DNA from: Solirubrum koreensis
GTDB lineage: Bacteria; Bacteroidota; Bacteroidia; Cytophagales; Hymenobacteraceae
Length of the DNA: 64,000 nucleotides
NCBI RefSeq assembly: GCF_039541855.1
Contig: NZ_BAABHA010000007.1
Span: forward strand, 133,865-197,864
Direction: 5' to 3'
In this document: in pieces, positions 1-10,895 of the stretch
Position numbering within the stretch: the stretch's first letter is position 1
Layout of the letters: each line of letters begins with the position of its first letter
Position numbers and translations under genes: made by a program
The notes under the pieces: model-generated
Database searches by the model: none
Seen by the model: the letters and a program-made list of their open reading frames with translations, nothing else
What the model was told of the DNA's origin: nothing

Positions 1-2106
1 CTTTACCTCACCGATGCCGGCCGGCACGTGGAGCTGCTGCCCGTGATGCGCTACGGCACGCGGGAGGTATCGGTATTGTCGCGGCGGCAGCTGTTTGGGC
101 TTGATGAGCTGGGCCGACCCTTTGTGCTGGAACGCGACTCGGTGGACGAAATGCGGTTTATCACGGCCCTGCTGCGGCAGTACCCGGAGTTTCAGGAGCA
201 GTTGCATCTGGAGGCGTTATACGTCCCCAAAACATTGTTTCTGAACGAAGAATGGTTTCTGCATGCCTTTGCGGAGTGGCAACAGCAGGGCATCGTCATT
301 CTCGGCTTCAACCAGCTTAAACACAACACCCTGAACCCAAACCGGGCCCGCATTACCGTGCGGGTAACCGGCGAAAACAACTGGTTCGACACTCAAGTTG
401 GCGTGCGGTTTGGTCAGCAGCACGCCACGTTGCGGCAGCTGCAACAAGCTATTCGCAACAAGAGCCATTACGTGCGCCTCGACGACGGCACCCGCGGCAT
501 TTTGCCGAAGGCTTGGGTGGAGAAGTTCGTCAGCTGCTTTGCGGCCGGCGACGTGGTAGACGACGTTATCCGCACGGCCGGCGTCAACTTCTCGGCCGTG
601 CTGGAGCTTTACGACGCCGAAGCGCTGGATGCCCGGGCGCAGGCCCAGCTGGCTACCTACCAGGCCGCCGTGGCCAACTTTGCCGGCATCGAGCCGGTAG
701 CGGTGCCCCCGGGCCTGAAAGCAGAGTTGCGCGACTACCAGCGGCAGGGCTTGAACTGGCTGAACTTCCTCGACACCTTCAATTTTGGCGGTTGCCTGGC
801 CGATGACATGGGCCTGGGCAAAACGGTACAGGTACTGGCCTTTATGCTGCTGCAGCGCCAAAAGGGCTACCTCGATGCCAACCTAGTGGTGGTGCCCACG
901 TCGTTGGTATTCAACTGGCAGGCCGAGGTGCAGAGGTTTGCGCCCTCGTTTCGGGTGCTGGTGCTGCACGGCACCGCCCGCCGCCCCGGCGCCCGTGCCT
1001 TCGACGAGGCCGACGTGGTGCTGACCACCTACAACACCGTGGTGGCCGACATTCGCTGGCTCAAGGAATACCGCTTCAACTACGTGTTCCTCGACGAAAG
1101 CCAGGCCATAAAAAACCCCGACTCGCAGCGCTACAAAGCCGTTCGATTGCTGCAGGCGCGCAACCGCGTGGTACTCACCGGCACGCCCCTGGAGAACAAC
1201 ACCTTCGATTTGTACGGGCAGCTCTCTTTTGCCTGCCCCGGTTTGCTGGGCAGCCGCCAGCATTTTCTGGAGCAGTTTGCCGGCCCCATCGACAAGTTTC
1301 AGGACGCCCGCAAGGCCCGGGCGCTGCAGCAGAAAATCAGTCCGTTTGTGCTGCGCCGCACCAAAAGCCAGGTGGCCCGGGAGTTGCCCGTGAAAATCGA
1401 GATGGTGCTGTACTGCGAAATGGGCCTCGAGCAGCGTCGCGTGTACGAGGCCTGCAAGCAGGAATACAGGGCCTTGATTTTGGGCCAGCACGAGGAAAAC
1501 CGCCTGAAAAGAAGTGCCCATGCGCTGCAGGGCCTCACCAGGCTGCGGCAAATTTGCAACTCCCCAGCCCTGCTGCCCGACGAGGAATATTACGGTCCGC
1601 CTTCAGCTAAAATCGAGGCTTTGGTGGAGGAAATCCGCAGCAAGGCGCCGCAGCACAAAATCCTCATCTTCTCGCAGTTCGTGGGCATGCTCAACCTGAT
1701 TCGGCAGGAGCTGCAGACGCAGGCCATTCCCTTCGAGTATCTCACGGGCCAAACGCGCAACCGCGAAGCTGCCGTTACCGCGTTCCAGCAGCGTCCCGAC
1801 GTACGCGTGTTTCTCATCAGCTTGAAAGCAGGCGGCACCGGCCTCAATCTCACGGAAGCCGACTACGTGTACCTCGTAGACCCGTGGTGGAACCCGGCCG
1901 TGGAAAACCAAGCCATTGACCGCGCCCACCGCATTGGGCAAGATAAAAAAGTGGTAGCCGTGCGCCTCATTTGCCCCGACACCGTGGAGGAGAAAATCAT
2001 GAAGCTGCAGGCGCACAAACGCGAGCTGGCGCAGGAGCTCATTAAAACCGATATCGGCCTGGTGAAGTCCCTCACGCAGCAGGAGCTACTGGACTTGTTC
2101 AGTTAG
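1..2106 (+). CDS. SNF2/Rad54-family DEAD/DEAH helicase, 5' truncated by window edge
   Basis: This is an ATP-dependent DNA translocase of the SNF2 family. The reading frame is open from base 1, so the true start lies upstream and the N-terminal (SWIM/SNF2-associated) part is missing; a GTG at 28 is only an in-frame codon. Visible motifs, numbered from position 28, are Walker A (ADDMGLGKT, about residues 258-266), a DESQ box near 355 in place of DEAH, LTGTPLENN, RRTK, and the second RecA lobe with ILIFSQF, GGTGLNL, DPWWNPA and QAIDRAHRIGQ. These are diagnostic of SNF2 helicases of the bacterial HepA/RapA-like type. The role is probably remodelling of nucleoprotein or transcription complexes. 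The substrate cannot be read from sequence. Confidence 0.93.
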   Translation, partial: LYLTDAGRHVELLPVMRYGTREVSVLSRRQLFGLDELGRPFVLERDSVDEMRFITALLRQYPEFQEQLHLEALYVPKTLFLNEEWFLHAFAEWQQQGIVILGFNQLKHNTLNPNRARITVRVTGENNWFDTQVGVRFGQQHATLRQLQQAIRNKSHYVRLDDGTRGILPKAWVEKFVSCFAAGDVVDDVIRTAGVNFSAVLELYDAEALDARAQAQLATYQAAVANFAGIEPVAVPPGLKAELRDYQRQGLNWLNFLDTFNFGGCLADDMGLGKTVQVLAFMLLQRQKGYLDANLVVVPTSLVFNWQAEVQRFAPSFRVLVLHGTARRPGARAFDEADVVLTTYNTVVADIRWLKEYRFNYVFLDESQAIKNPDSQRYKAVRLLQARNRVVLTGTPLENNTFDLYGQLSFACPGLLGSRQHFLEQFAGPIDKFQDARKARALQQKISPFVLRRTKSQVARELPVKIEMVLYCEMGLEQRRVYEACKQEYRALILGQHEENRLKRSAHALQGLTRLRQICNSPALLPDEEYYGPPSAKIEALVEEIRSKAPQHKILIFSQFVGMLNLIRQELQTQAIPFEYLTGQTRNREAAVTAFQQRPDVRVFLISLKAGGTGLNLTEADYVYLVDPWWNPAVENQAIDRAHRIGQDKKVVAVRLICPDTVEEKIMKLQAHKRELAQELIKTDIGLVKSLTQQELLDLFS

Positions 2107-2157
2107 TAGACCCTGATAAAGCGAACGGACAAGCCACAAGTGCCACCCGGACTTCTG

Positions 2158-2727
2158 CTACGATTTTACGGGCAAGGGTGGCCCCAGCCATTTCATGCCG
2201 TGGGCCAGGTAAAACTGCTCTTTTTCCTGCGGCGTGGGCGCGGTTTGGCCGGTGGGCCGGGCCCGGAAGAACTCCTCCATTTTACCCGACGGGTTCATGA
2301 AGTACAGCAGCTTGCCGGTGGTGGTAAGCTGCGTCCAGGTGTGGGGAATTTGGCGGGGCAGGAAAATGGTGTCGCCGGGTTTTAGCTTGCGCTGCTCCTC
2401 GCCCACCACAAACAAATACTCACCGGCCAGCACGTAAAACGTTTCGTCCTGGTACAGGTGCATGTGCAGCGAAGGGCCGCCTTTGGCCAGCCCGGTGTAC
2501 TCAAACACGGTTAGCTCGCCGCCGGTGTCCTTGCTGGAAATCTTGATGTCGTTGGGGTTATTGCCCACCAGGGTTTTCTCCTGAAACCGGCTTTGCCCGG
2601 CCGCAACCGAAAAACTGCGGGCGGTTCGCTCGTCGGCACTACCGGCCAAGAAGCGGGGAACGGAGTTGGCCAGCGCGGCTGCAGGCGCGGCGGCCAGGGT
2701 GGCGAGAAGGAAGTTTCGGCGTTTCAT
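2158..2727 (-). CDS. cupin-domain protein with twin-arginine-like signal
   Basis: A 189-residue protein. The N-terminus MKRRNFLLATLAAAPAAALA has adjacent arginines followed by a hydrophobic stretch and Ala-rich cleavage region, so export by Tat is likely. The start at 2727 is chosen because it places the RR signal at the N-terminus; in-frame ATGs at 2733 and 2751 are alternatives. The mature part is a single cupin barrel with the metal-ligand pattern HMH...E (SLHMHLYQDETFYVLAG) and a second His in IPHTW. Its substrate is unknown; quercetinase-like or sensor roles are both possible. The AraC-type regulator is the next gene upstream on the same strand and may control it. Confidence 0.8.
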   Translation of the reverse strand: MKRRNFLLATLAAAPAAALANSVPRFLAGSADERTARSFSVAAGQSRFQEKTLVGNNPNDIKISSKDTGGELTVFEYTGLAKGGPSLHMHLYQDETFYVLAGEYLFVVGEEQRKLKPGDTIFLPRQIPHTWTQLTTTGKLLYFMNPSGKMEEFFRARPTGQTAPTPQEKEQFYLAHGMKWLGPPLPVKS

Positions 2728-2832
2728 AAGCATGGCGTTTGGGTTGAGCAAACGTCGGGGCTTACGAGTAGGAGTTAGTGGTAAAAAATGGACTTTTTAC
2801 GGTTAGAGGTTAGCCGTTGATTCTTCATCGGC

Positions 2833-3660
2833 TTACTGTTCCAGCAGCCCAAATGTTCGCTCGGGGGCTTGGGTATCCTGCAGGTAAAAGCCGTTGGGAG
2901 TTTGGCCGGTAAAAGCCAGGTAGTCTTTGGCTAAGTGCTGGTAGTCGTAGTAGCCGCAGGCCAGGGCAATGCTCAGCCAGTCCAGCTCGGGTTGGCTGTT
3001 TTTCAGCCGAAAGGCTTTGTCGAAGCGTACCACGCGGGCAAACAGCTTAGGGCCGATACCCATGCGTTCCGTGAATTTACGGTCGAGCTGCCGTGGGCTC
3101 AGGCATGCCTGGTCGGCCAGCCAGTTTAGGCTCGCCTGGGGTGGCGGATGCAGCAGCAACTGCCCCACGGCATCGGTTGGGTGCGCAGCCTGCGCTTGTT
3201 GTATTCGGCCCAACAAAAACGCCTCGATTATGGCCAGCATTTCGGGGTAAGCGGCGGTGCTGTTCAGCCGCTCGTTCACGCGGCGCAATTCGGCGGACCA
3301 CACGCCCTCGGCATCCACAAAGGTGTTGGTAAGCTCGTGCTGCGGAATACCTGTTAGCCGGTACAGCGCGCCGGGTTGCAGCACCACTTGCAAGGCCAGA
3401 AATTCGCGGCCCACATACCGGTTGCTCACCACGGCATGCTGCCCAATAAGCACCGAACGCGGCCTTTTTTGCTTGGCATTTCCACCAGGGTACGCTACCG
3501 ATTCAGCGTCGCGGGGATAAAACGCCAGGCAGTGCTCGGGGCGCGGTGGGTAGGCTTTGAAGGGCAGCGGCTGCCCGTTGGCAAACACAAAGTGAATGAC
3601 CTGAATAACGCGAACGTACTCCCGCAGCGGCGGGCTCGGCTGAAAGTCCTGGAGCAACAT
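2833..3660 (-). CDS. AraC-family transcriptional regulator
   Basis: A 275-residue regulator. The N-terminal half is the sensor domain often found in Bacteroidota AraC proteins (about residues 1-160). The C-terminal third is the double helix-turn-helix of AraC/XylS, seen as LSPRQLDRKFTERMGIGPK followed by LDWLSIALACGYYDYQHLAKDY and a terminal GQTP. It is transcribed toward the cupin gene with about 100 bases between them, so a regulator/target pair is plausible. No ligand can be inferred. Confidence 0.88.
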   Translation of the reverse strand: MLLQDFQPSPPLREYVRVIQVIHFVFANGQPLPFKAYPPRPEHCLAFYPRDAESVAYPGGNAKQKRPRSVLIGQHAVVSNRYVGREFLALQVVLQPGALYRLTGIPQHELTNTFVDAEGVWSAELRRVNERLNSTAAYPEMLAIIEAFLLGRIQQAQAAHPTDAVGQLLLHPPPQASLNWLADQACLSPRQLDRKFTERMGIGPKLFARVVRFDKAFRLKNSQPELDWLSIALACGYYDYQHLAKDYLAFTGQTPNGFYLQDTQAPERTFGLLEQ

Positions 3661-3816
3661 AAGCGTAAGCTGGCCAGCTCAACTAGGGCGTTAAACGGTG
3701 CGTACTTCCGCAGCACAGATGCCGCAAAAGCGAAGCCGTTGGCCCTTACCAAAATACGTCATTGGCTTACGCGGTGCAAGCTCCACAAATGCCCAGCCAT
3801 TTGGTAGCCGGGCGGT

Positions 3817-4203
3817 TCAGGCAACCAGCTCCGCGTGCAGGCGCTCCAGCAAGGCGGTGGCGTTGTCGCACATGCCGGGGTGCACGGCCGAGGTTTGCAC
3901 GATGGTACTGCGGGTGGCCGTGAGCCAGCGGAACCGTTCGGCTATGCCCAGCTGACCGATGGGGCCGCCCTCTTTACGGCCGGCGCAAATTCGCTCGAAG
4001 GATTTCAGGCGTTGCGCAAGGTCGTCCAGGTCTAGCTCGGGGCCGGCGAAGGCGCGCAGGCGGGCTTCGTTCAGGGTAAAGCGGCACTGCAGAAAGCCTT
4101 GGTCGCGGCAGTACACGATTACGCCCACGTTGCAGAATTCCTCGCGCTCTACCTTAGGTACCACGCGCAGTACGGCGTACTCAAATAGTTCCTTGGCGGG
4201 CAT
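3817..4203 (-). CDS. DUF3037 family protein
   Basis: A 128-residue protein matching the DUF3037 pattern: an N-terminal FEYAVLRVVP strand, NVGVIVYC, and a C-terminal RTSAVHPGM-like segment (here QTSAVHPGM). The start at 4203 (MPAKELFEY) is preferred over 4239 because the family begins there; it overlaps the end of the upstream HipA-like gene by 23 bases, indicating translational coupling. No biochemical role is established for the family. Its tight linkage with a HipA-like kinase suggests a partner, antitoxin or substrate. Confidence 0.85.
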   Translation of the reverse strand: MPAKELFEYAVLRVVPKVEREEFCNVGVIVYCRDQGFLQCRFTLNEARLRAFAGPELDLDDLAQRLKSFERICAGRKEGGPIGQLGIAERFRWLTATRSTIVQTSAVHPGMCDNATALLERLHAELVA

Positions 4204-4972
4204 CGTTGGCTTCCTGAACAAAGGTTTCTGATGCGGCAAGGCGGTCTTCGAGGAACTGCACGTAGGCGGCGCGCTGGGCGTCGGCGGGCACGTCGGGCTC
4301 GGTGAGCCACGCGTCGGGCACCAAGGCCACGATGTTGCGCAGCAGTTCCGGCGTAATCAGGGTGCGGCTTTCGGCATCTACCACCGTCAGCTCGGTGGCG
4401 CGCGGCAGCAGCACGTGGTCCTTAATTTGGGGGAACGGCCGCCGCTTGGGGGCCGACCAGCCGGGGCCGGCGTGGTGGGCGTATAGGGCCGCGCCGTGGT
4501 CAATGAGCCACAGCTCCTTGTGCCACATGAGCATGTTGGTGTTGCGGGCGGTGCGGTCCACGTTCAACGTAAGTGCATCAAGCCACACCACTTGCGAGGC
4601 CAGACGCGGCTCCACGGTGTTTACCAGCGCGTCGTAGGTACTGGCGCCGGAGAGGTAGTGCAGGGCTAAGTTCAGGCCGGTGCTGGCGCGCAGCAGGTCC
4701 TGGATTTCCTCGTCGGGCTCGGTGCGGCCGAAAGCTTCGTCGAGCTGCACGAACACCAGCTCGGGTACGCGCAAACCCAGCGCCCGGGCCAGCTCGCCCA
4801 CAATCAGCTCGGCAATGAGGGCTTTGGGGCCTTGGCCGGCGCCGCGGAATTTGAGCACGTACAGAAAGTCGTCGTTGGCTTCTACCAGGGCCGGCAACGA
4901 ACCGCCTTCGCGCAGCGGCGTTACGTAGCGCGTTACGTCGACGGTTCTCAGGGCAAGGTTGCTGGCCGGCAT
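4181..4972 (-). CDS. HipA-like kinase
   Basis: A 263-residue protein of the short HipA-like kinase family. It has the ATP-binding FRGAGQGPKALIAE region replacing the classical P-loop strand, a catalytic-loop-like LTLNVDRTARNTNML, and a metal-binding LIDHGAALY motif. The ATG at 4972 (MPASNL) fits the family better than the upstream 5029. Full HipA toxins are about 440 residues and come with a HipB HTH antitoxin; here the N-subdomain is shorter and no HipB is present. A DUF3037 gene overlaps the 3' end instead. The kinase activity and target are inferred, not shown. Confidence 0.8.
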   Translation of the reverse strand: MPASNLALRTVDVTRYVTPLREGGSLPALVEANDDFLYVLKFRGAGQGPKALIAELIVGELARALGLRVPELVFVQLDEAFGRTEPDEEIQDLLRASTGLNLALHYLSGASTYDALVNTVEPRLASQVVWLDALTLNVDRTARNTNMLMWHKELWLIDHGAALYAHHAGPGWSAPKRRPFPQIKDHVLLPRATELTVVDAESRTLITPELLRNIVALVPDAWLTEPDVPADAQRAAYVQFLEDRLAASETFVQEANDARQGTI

Positions 4973-5192
4973 AGGCACACGGAACGGTTTAGGAATGAAC
5001 GCTGCAAAGGACGCGCAAAAGCGGCACATCGCACCCGTACAGCCACACTTCGGTCTTTAAGCTCTCGGCTACCTCGCGTGTAATCAACCGTAATGGCTTC
5101 CTGAGCAGCTGGCTTTTGAGCTGACTTTCAAGCCTCAACCTGAAACCGAAAATGCCTGAAACGTATTATGCAGAAAACCCAAAATCAGGTTT

Positions 5193-5306
5193 ATGCACCG
5201 CCCCCAACGTCCGCCTCGCCTGTTGCCGCCCACCAATACCAAGTACGTCGTCATTGCCGTGGTAGTGGCCTTGGCCCTGATGCTACTCGGCGAATGGTTC
5301 CTCTGA
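5193..5306 (+). CDS. 37-residue single-pass membrane microprotein (hypothetical)
   Basis: A short open frame in the gap between the HipA-like gene and the convergent amylase gene. It encodes a basic Pro/Arg-rich N-terminus (MHRPQRPPRLLPP), then one hydrophobic helix (VVIAVVVALALMLL) and a short GEWFL tail. This positive-inside single-pass organisation is typical of real membrane microproteins. It stops 8 bases before the end of the amylase gene on the other strand. There is no recognisable family; the call rests only on the hydrophobic pattern and good placement in an otherwise empty gap. Confidence 0.45.
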   Translation: MHRPQRPPRLLPPTNTKYVVIAVVVALALMLLGEWFL

Positions 5307-5314
5307 CAACGCCC

Positions 5315-7885
5315 TTACTGCGCTACCACGAGGCGCTGCACGGTTACCGCCGTGCCCGATTGCACACGCACGAAGTAGGTACCGTTGGCCCATTTACTGG
5401 TATCGAGCGTGTGGCGACGACCGGTAACGGGAGCGGTGTGCAGCAAGCGCCCCTGAATGTCATACACCCGCAATTGGCTGGTGAGTGCCGCGGCCGGGCC
5501 CAACTCTAACTGCACCCGGTTAGCGGCCGGGTTCGGGTAGAGCTGCAGCGCCATCGACTGAGCAGCGGCTGGCGTTACGGCCGTTACCAGCGACTCCAAC
5601 CGGAGCATCCAGGTTTCATTAGCCGCCAGCGCGGGCAGCGTGGCCGCGAAGTTGCTGAAGCCACCCTGCGCATCGAGCGTTACGGTACCGGCGGCCTGCC
5701 CGGAGTACAAATCTGTAACCCGGTAGCTGCCGGCCGGCAACGAAGACACGGCCAGCGAAACCGCCGGCGCAGTCACGGCGCTGCTGCCAAAGTTCGACAC
5801 CATCACCACCGCTTCCGAACCGAATACCCGCGCGTAGCTCAGCACCGCGGCGTTCGAGGACGTGGCGGGCAGGAAGTAGCCTTTGCGCAGCACCTCGTGC
5901 GTGGTACGCAGCCGAATCAGCTGCTTGTAGTGGTTGAGCAACGAAGCCGGATCGGCCTGCATGGTGGCCACGTTGAACTGCGGGTAATTGCTGTTCACGG
6001 CGCGCCACGGCGTGGCGGTGGTAAAACCGGCCTGGCTGCCAGCCGTCCACTGCATGGGCTTGCGCTTGTCTTCATCCACGCCTGCGCCCAGCATGCCCAC
6101 TTCTTCGCCGTAATACAGGAACGGCACGCCGGGCATGGTGAGGTACAGGGCAGCAGCTTGCTTCATGCGGGCCATGTTACCGCTGAATTCTCCCATCACG
6201 CGGTTTTGGTCGTGGTTGGTGAGGAAGGTGGCGTATTGCAGCTTTGGGTAGCTCTGCTCTACTAGGTTTAGCTGGTTGCGCAGGCCCGCGGGGTTACCCA
6301 ACCTCAAGGCGTTGATGATGGACGTGGCCAGGTCAAACTCAAAGCACACGTCGAGGCGGTTGTTAAGTACGTAAGGCACCACCGAGGCGGTGTTCGACCA
6401 CGCTTCGCCCACGGTGAAGGCGTTGGGGTTAACACTTTTCACCGTATCGTGAAACTCCTCCAGGAGGCGGAACGTCTCGGGCGTGTTTTCCAGAACACGG
6501 CCGTCTTCGTCGAGAAACTTCACGGCATCGAGTCGGTAACCATCCACGCCCTTGTCGAGCCAGAAGCGGGTGGCGTCCCACATGGCAGCTTTCAGGCCGG
6601 GGTTGCTCCAGTTCAGGTCGGGCATGCCGCTCCAGAAAATACCGTAGTAGAAGCTCCCGTTGCGCGGATGCCACACCTGCTGCCCCAATGGTCCGAGGAA
6701 GCCGGGGTTGGTAGCCGACCACACAAACCAGTCGCGGTACGGGCTGGTAACGCTGCTGGCCGATTGGGTAAACCACGGGTGTTGACTTGATGAGTGGTTC
6801 AGCACCAGGTCCACAATCACCTTAATTCCCCGCGAGTGGGCCGCGGCCAGGAACGCCTCGAACTCGGCCATGGTGCCGTAATCGGGCTCGGTGGCTTTGT
6901 AGTTGGTTACGTCGTAGCCGTGGTAGCTCGGCGACTCCATCATGGGCATCAGCCAGAGGGCCGTAACGCCCAAATCGGTGCTGGTGCTGGGGTTGCCGTC
7001 GTTCAGGTAATCGAGCTTCTGGGTGAGGCCGGCAAAGTCGCCGCGGCCGTCGCCGTTGCTGTCGTAAAAGCTGCGAACGAACACCTCGTAAAACACCGCG
7101 TCGTTCCACCAATGCGTGGTGTAATTGGTGGGCGATGCGCCGCAAGGCGTGCAGGTGCCAAAGCATACGGCAGGCGGCGCATTCACGGCCGTCGTAGCGT
7201 CGAGCACGCGGTTGAGCACCCCGTTAGCATCGGCGGTACCACAAGCGGTAGGCACAGTTTCCGCGGCCGGCAGGGCGTTGCCGTTCACAAACTTGTACTG
7301 AAAACGCCCAAAAGCCGGCAGCGACACTTGCACCTCGTAAATGCCGTCGCCGTTGGCATCGGCCATTGGAATGGCGGTTGGGTTCCAGTTAGCATTGTAG
7401 CCGGCCAGGGTCTGGAAGTTACCCATCACATTTACGCCGGCACGCGGTATAGTTTGGCCGCGCATGTTCACCGCAAAGCGCACTTGCGTATTGCAACCGC
7501 CAAAGGCCACCACGGGCAGGCTCAGAGCCGAGCCGCCCAGCACAAGCTGCCGATTCACATTCCCGCCGCCATCGTCAAACCCGCAATCGGTGGAAACTAT
7601 CTCGGCACCGGCCCAGCTGTTGCCGTTCACGAACTTGTAGAGGTAAGTGCCAGCAGGCACGTTTAACGTCAGCTCGTACACGCCGTCATTGTCAATGTCG
7701 GTGAGGGCGGTGGTGGCCGGGTTCCAATCGGCCGGATATCCCGCTTCGTTTTGGAATGTGCCCGCCACGTGCACCCCGCTGGGCGACACCGTTTGCTGGC
7801 GCATATCTACCCGAAACCTGAGCGGCAAGGCCTGAGCCTGCCAGCCGCTAAGCACGGCCAACAAAAAGAGTACGAGGTGCTTCAA
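5315..7885 (-). CDS. secreted GH13 alpha-amylase with T9SS type A sorting domain
   Basis: An 856-residue secreted glycoside hydrolase. It has a signal peptide, then two similar beta-sandwich modules (about 20-120 and 130-230, each with an AGT(Y/F)-or FGRF-YKFVNGN pattern like starch-binding or CBM20/48-type domains), and the GH13 barrel from about residue 255 (DAVFYEVFVRSFYDSNGDGRGD). The catalytic triad is visible: nucleophile D453 in GYRLDAV, acid/base E494 in VGEAW, and D559 in TNHDQ. A C-terminal beta domain is followed by the T9SS signal (LYPNPA...GTYFVRVQSG...VQRLVVAQ). It should hydrolyse alpha-1,4-glucans at the cell surface or outside. A perfect -7 box lies 33 bases upstream of the start. 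Confidence 0.95.
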   Translation of the reverse strand: MKHLVLFLLAVLSGWQAQALPLRFRVDMRQQTVSPSGVHVAGTFQNEAGYPADWNPATTALTDIDNDGVYELTLNVPAGTYLYKFVNGNSWAGAEIVSTDCGFDDGGGNVNRQLVLGGSALSLPVVAFGGCNTQVRFAVNMRGQTIPRAGVNVMGNFQTLAGYNANWNPTAIPMADANGDGIYEVQVSLPAFGRFQYKFVNGNALPAAETVPTACGTADANGVLNRVLDATTAVNAPPAVCFGTCTPCGASPTNYTTHWWNDAVFYEVFVRSFYDSNGDGRGDFAGLTQKLDYLNDGNPSTSTDLGVTALWLMPMMESPSYHGYDVTNYKATEPDYGTMAEFEAFLAAAHSRGIKVIVDLVLNHSSSQHPWFTQSASSVTSPYRDWFVWSATNPGFLGPLGQQVWHPRNGSFYYGIFWSGMPDLNWSNPGLKAAMWDATRFWLDKGVDGYRLDAVKFLDEDGRVLENTPETFRLLEEFHDTVKSVNPNAFTVGEAWSNTASVVPYVLNNRLDVCFEFDLATSIINALRLGNPAGLRNQLNLVEQSYPKLQYATFLTNHDQNRVMGEFSGNMARMKQAAALYLTMPGVPFLYYGEEVGMLGAGVDEDKRKPMQWTAGSQAGFTTATPWRAVNSNYPQFNVATMQADPASLLNHYKQLIRLRTTHEVLRKGYFLPATSSNAAVLSYARVFGSEAVVMVSNFGSSAVTAPAVSLAVSSLPAGSYRVTDLYSGQAAGTVTLDAQGGFSNFAATLPALAANETWMLRLESLVTAVTPAAAQSMALQLYPNPAANRVQLELGPAAALTSQLRVYDIQGRLLHTAPVTGRRHTLDTSKWANGTYFVRVQSGTAVTVQRLVVAQ

Positions 7886-7917
7886 AGAAGTAGGCGTTAA
7901 ATTATTTACGCAACATT

Positions 7918-7925
7918 CAAAGGTA
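7918..7925 (-). promoter_or_regulatory. Bacteroidota -7 promoter box for the amylase gene
   Basis: On the minus strand the sequence reads TACCTTTG, a perfect match to the TAnnTTTG -7 element of Bacteroidota sigma factors. It lies 33 bases upstream of the amylase start. No clear -33 TTTG was identified. Confidence 0.45.
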
Positions 7926-7980
7926 GCTCCCCGACCGGCAATTTCTCTAGCTCGTGTATGCTCGTCATCAATAGGGCCTT

Positions 7981-10530
<2,550 letters not shown>

Positions 10531-10895
10531 GGGTTGTTCAGGAGACCAAAAGCATTTCACGGCCGGCCCGATGCCCTCATACGCAAGCCGGGCGGCCGCA
10601 TCTAACCTTAGCTGGCAGATGCCTGTTAGGCAGCACGGTACAGCTACTGACCTGCGTTTATACACTGGGTTCACGCAGCCCTGCCCGTCAATGCCGTTAC
10701 TTTGCACCGGCGGCAAACAAACTGGACCAGAACCTTACAGGTCACGTTGCTGGTTTGCTATGATCCGAAGCTGTTGATTGGCGTATAAGCTGGTTTTGTT
10801 TGGCCGCGCCCGTGTCGTGCCCCTTGTTCTTATTACCCTAGCGGCTTACTTCTGACAGCCGCCGCTCCCTGCCCGGCCGGGTTTTTACTTTCGTC
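10531..10895. other. intergenic region between uvrA-like gene and bcr/cflA gene
   Basis: No gene is seen in these 365 bases, which separate two divergently transcribed genes. On the plus strand there are two promoter-like strings for the efflux gene: TTACTTTGCACC near 10698, and TTACTTTCG immediately before its ATG. The second would give an almost leaderless mRNA. Both are one base off the -7 consensus, so neither is firm. Confidence 0.4.
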
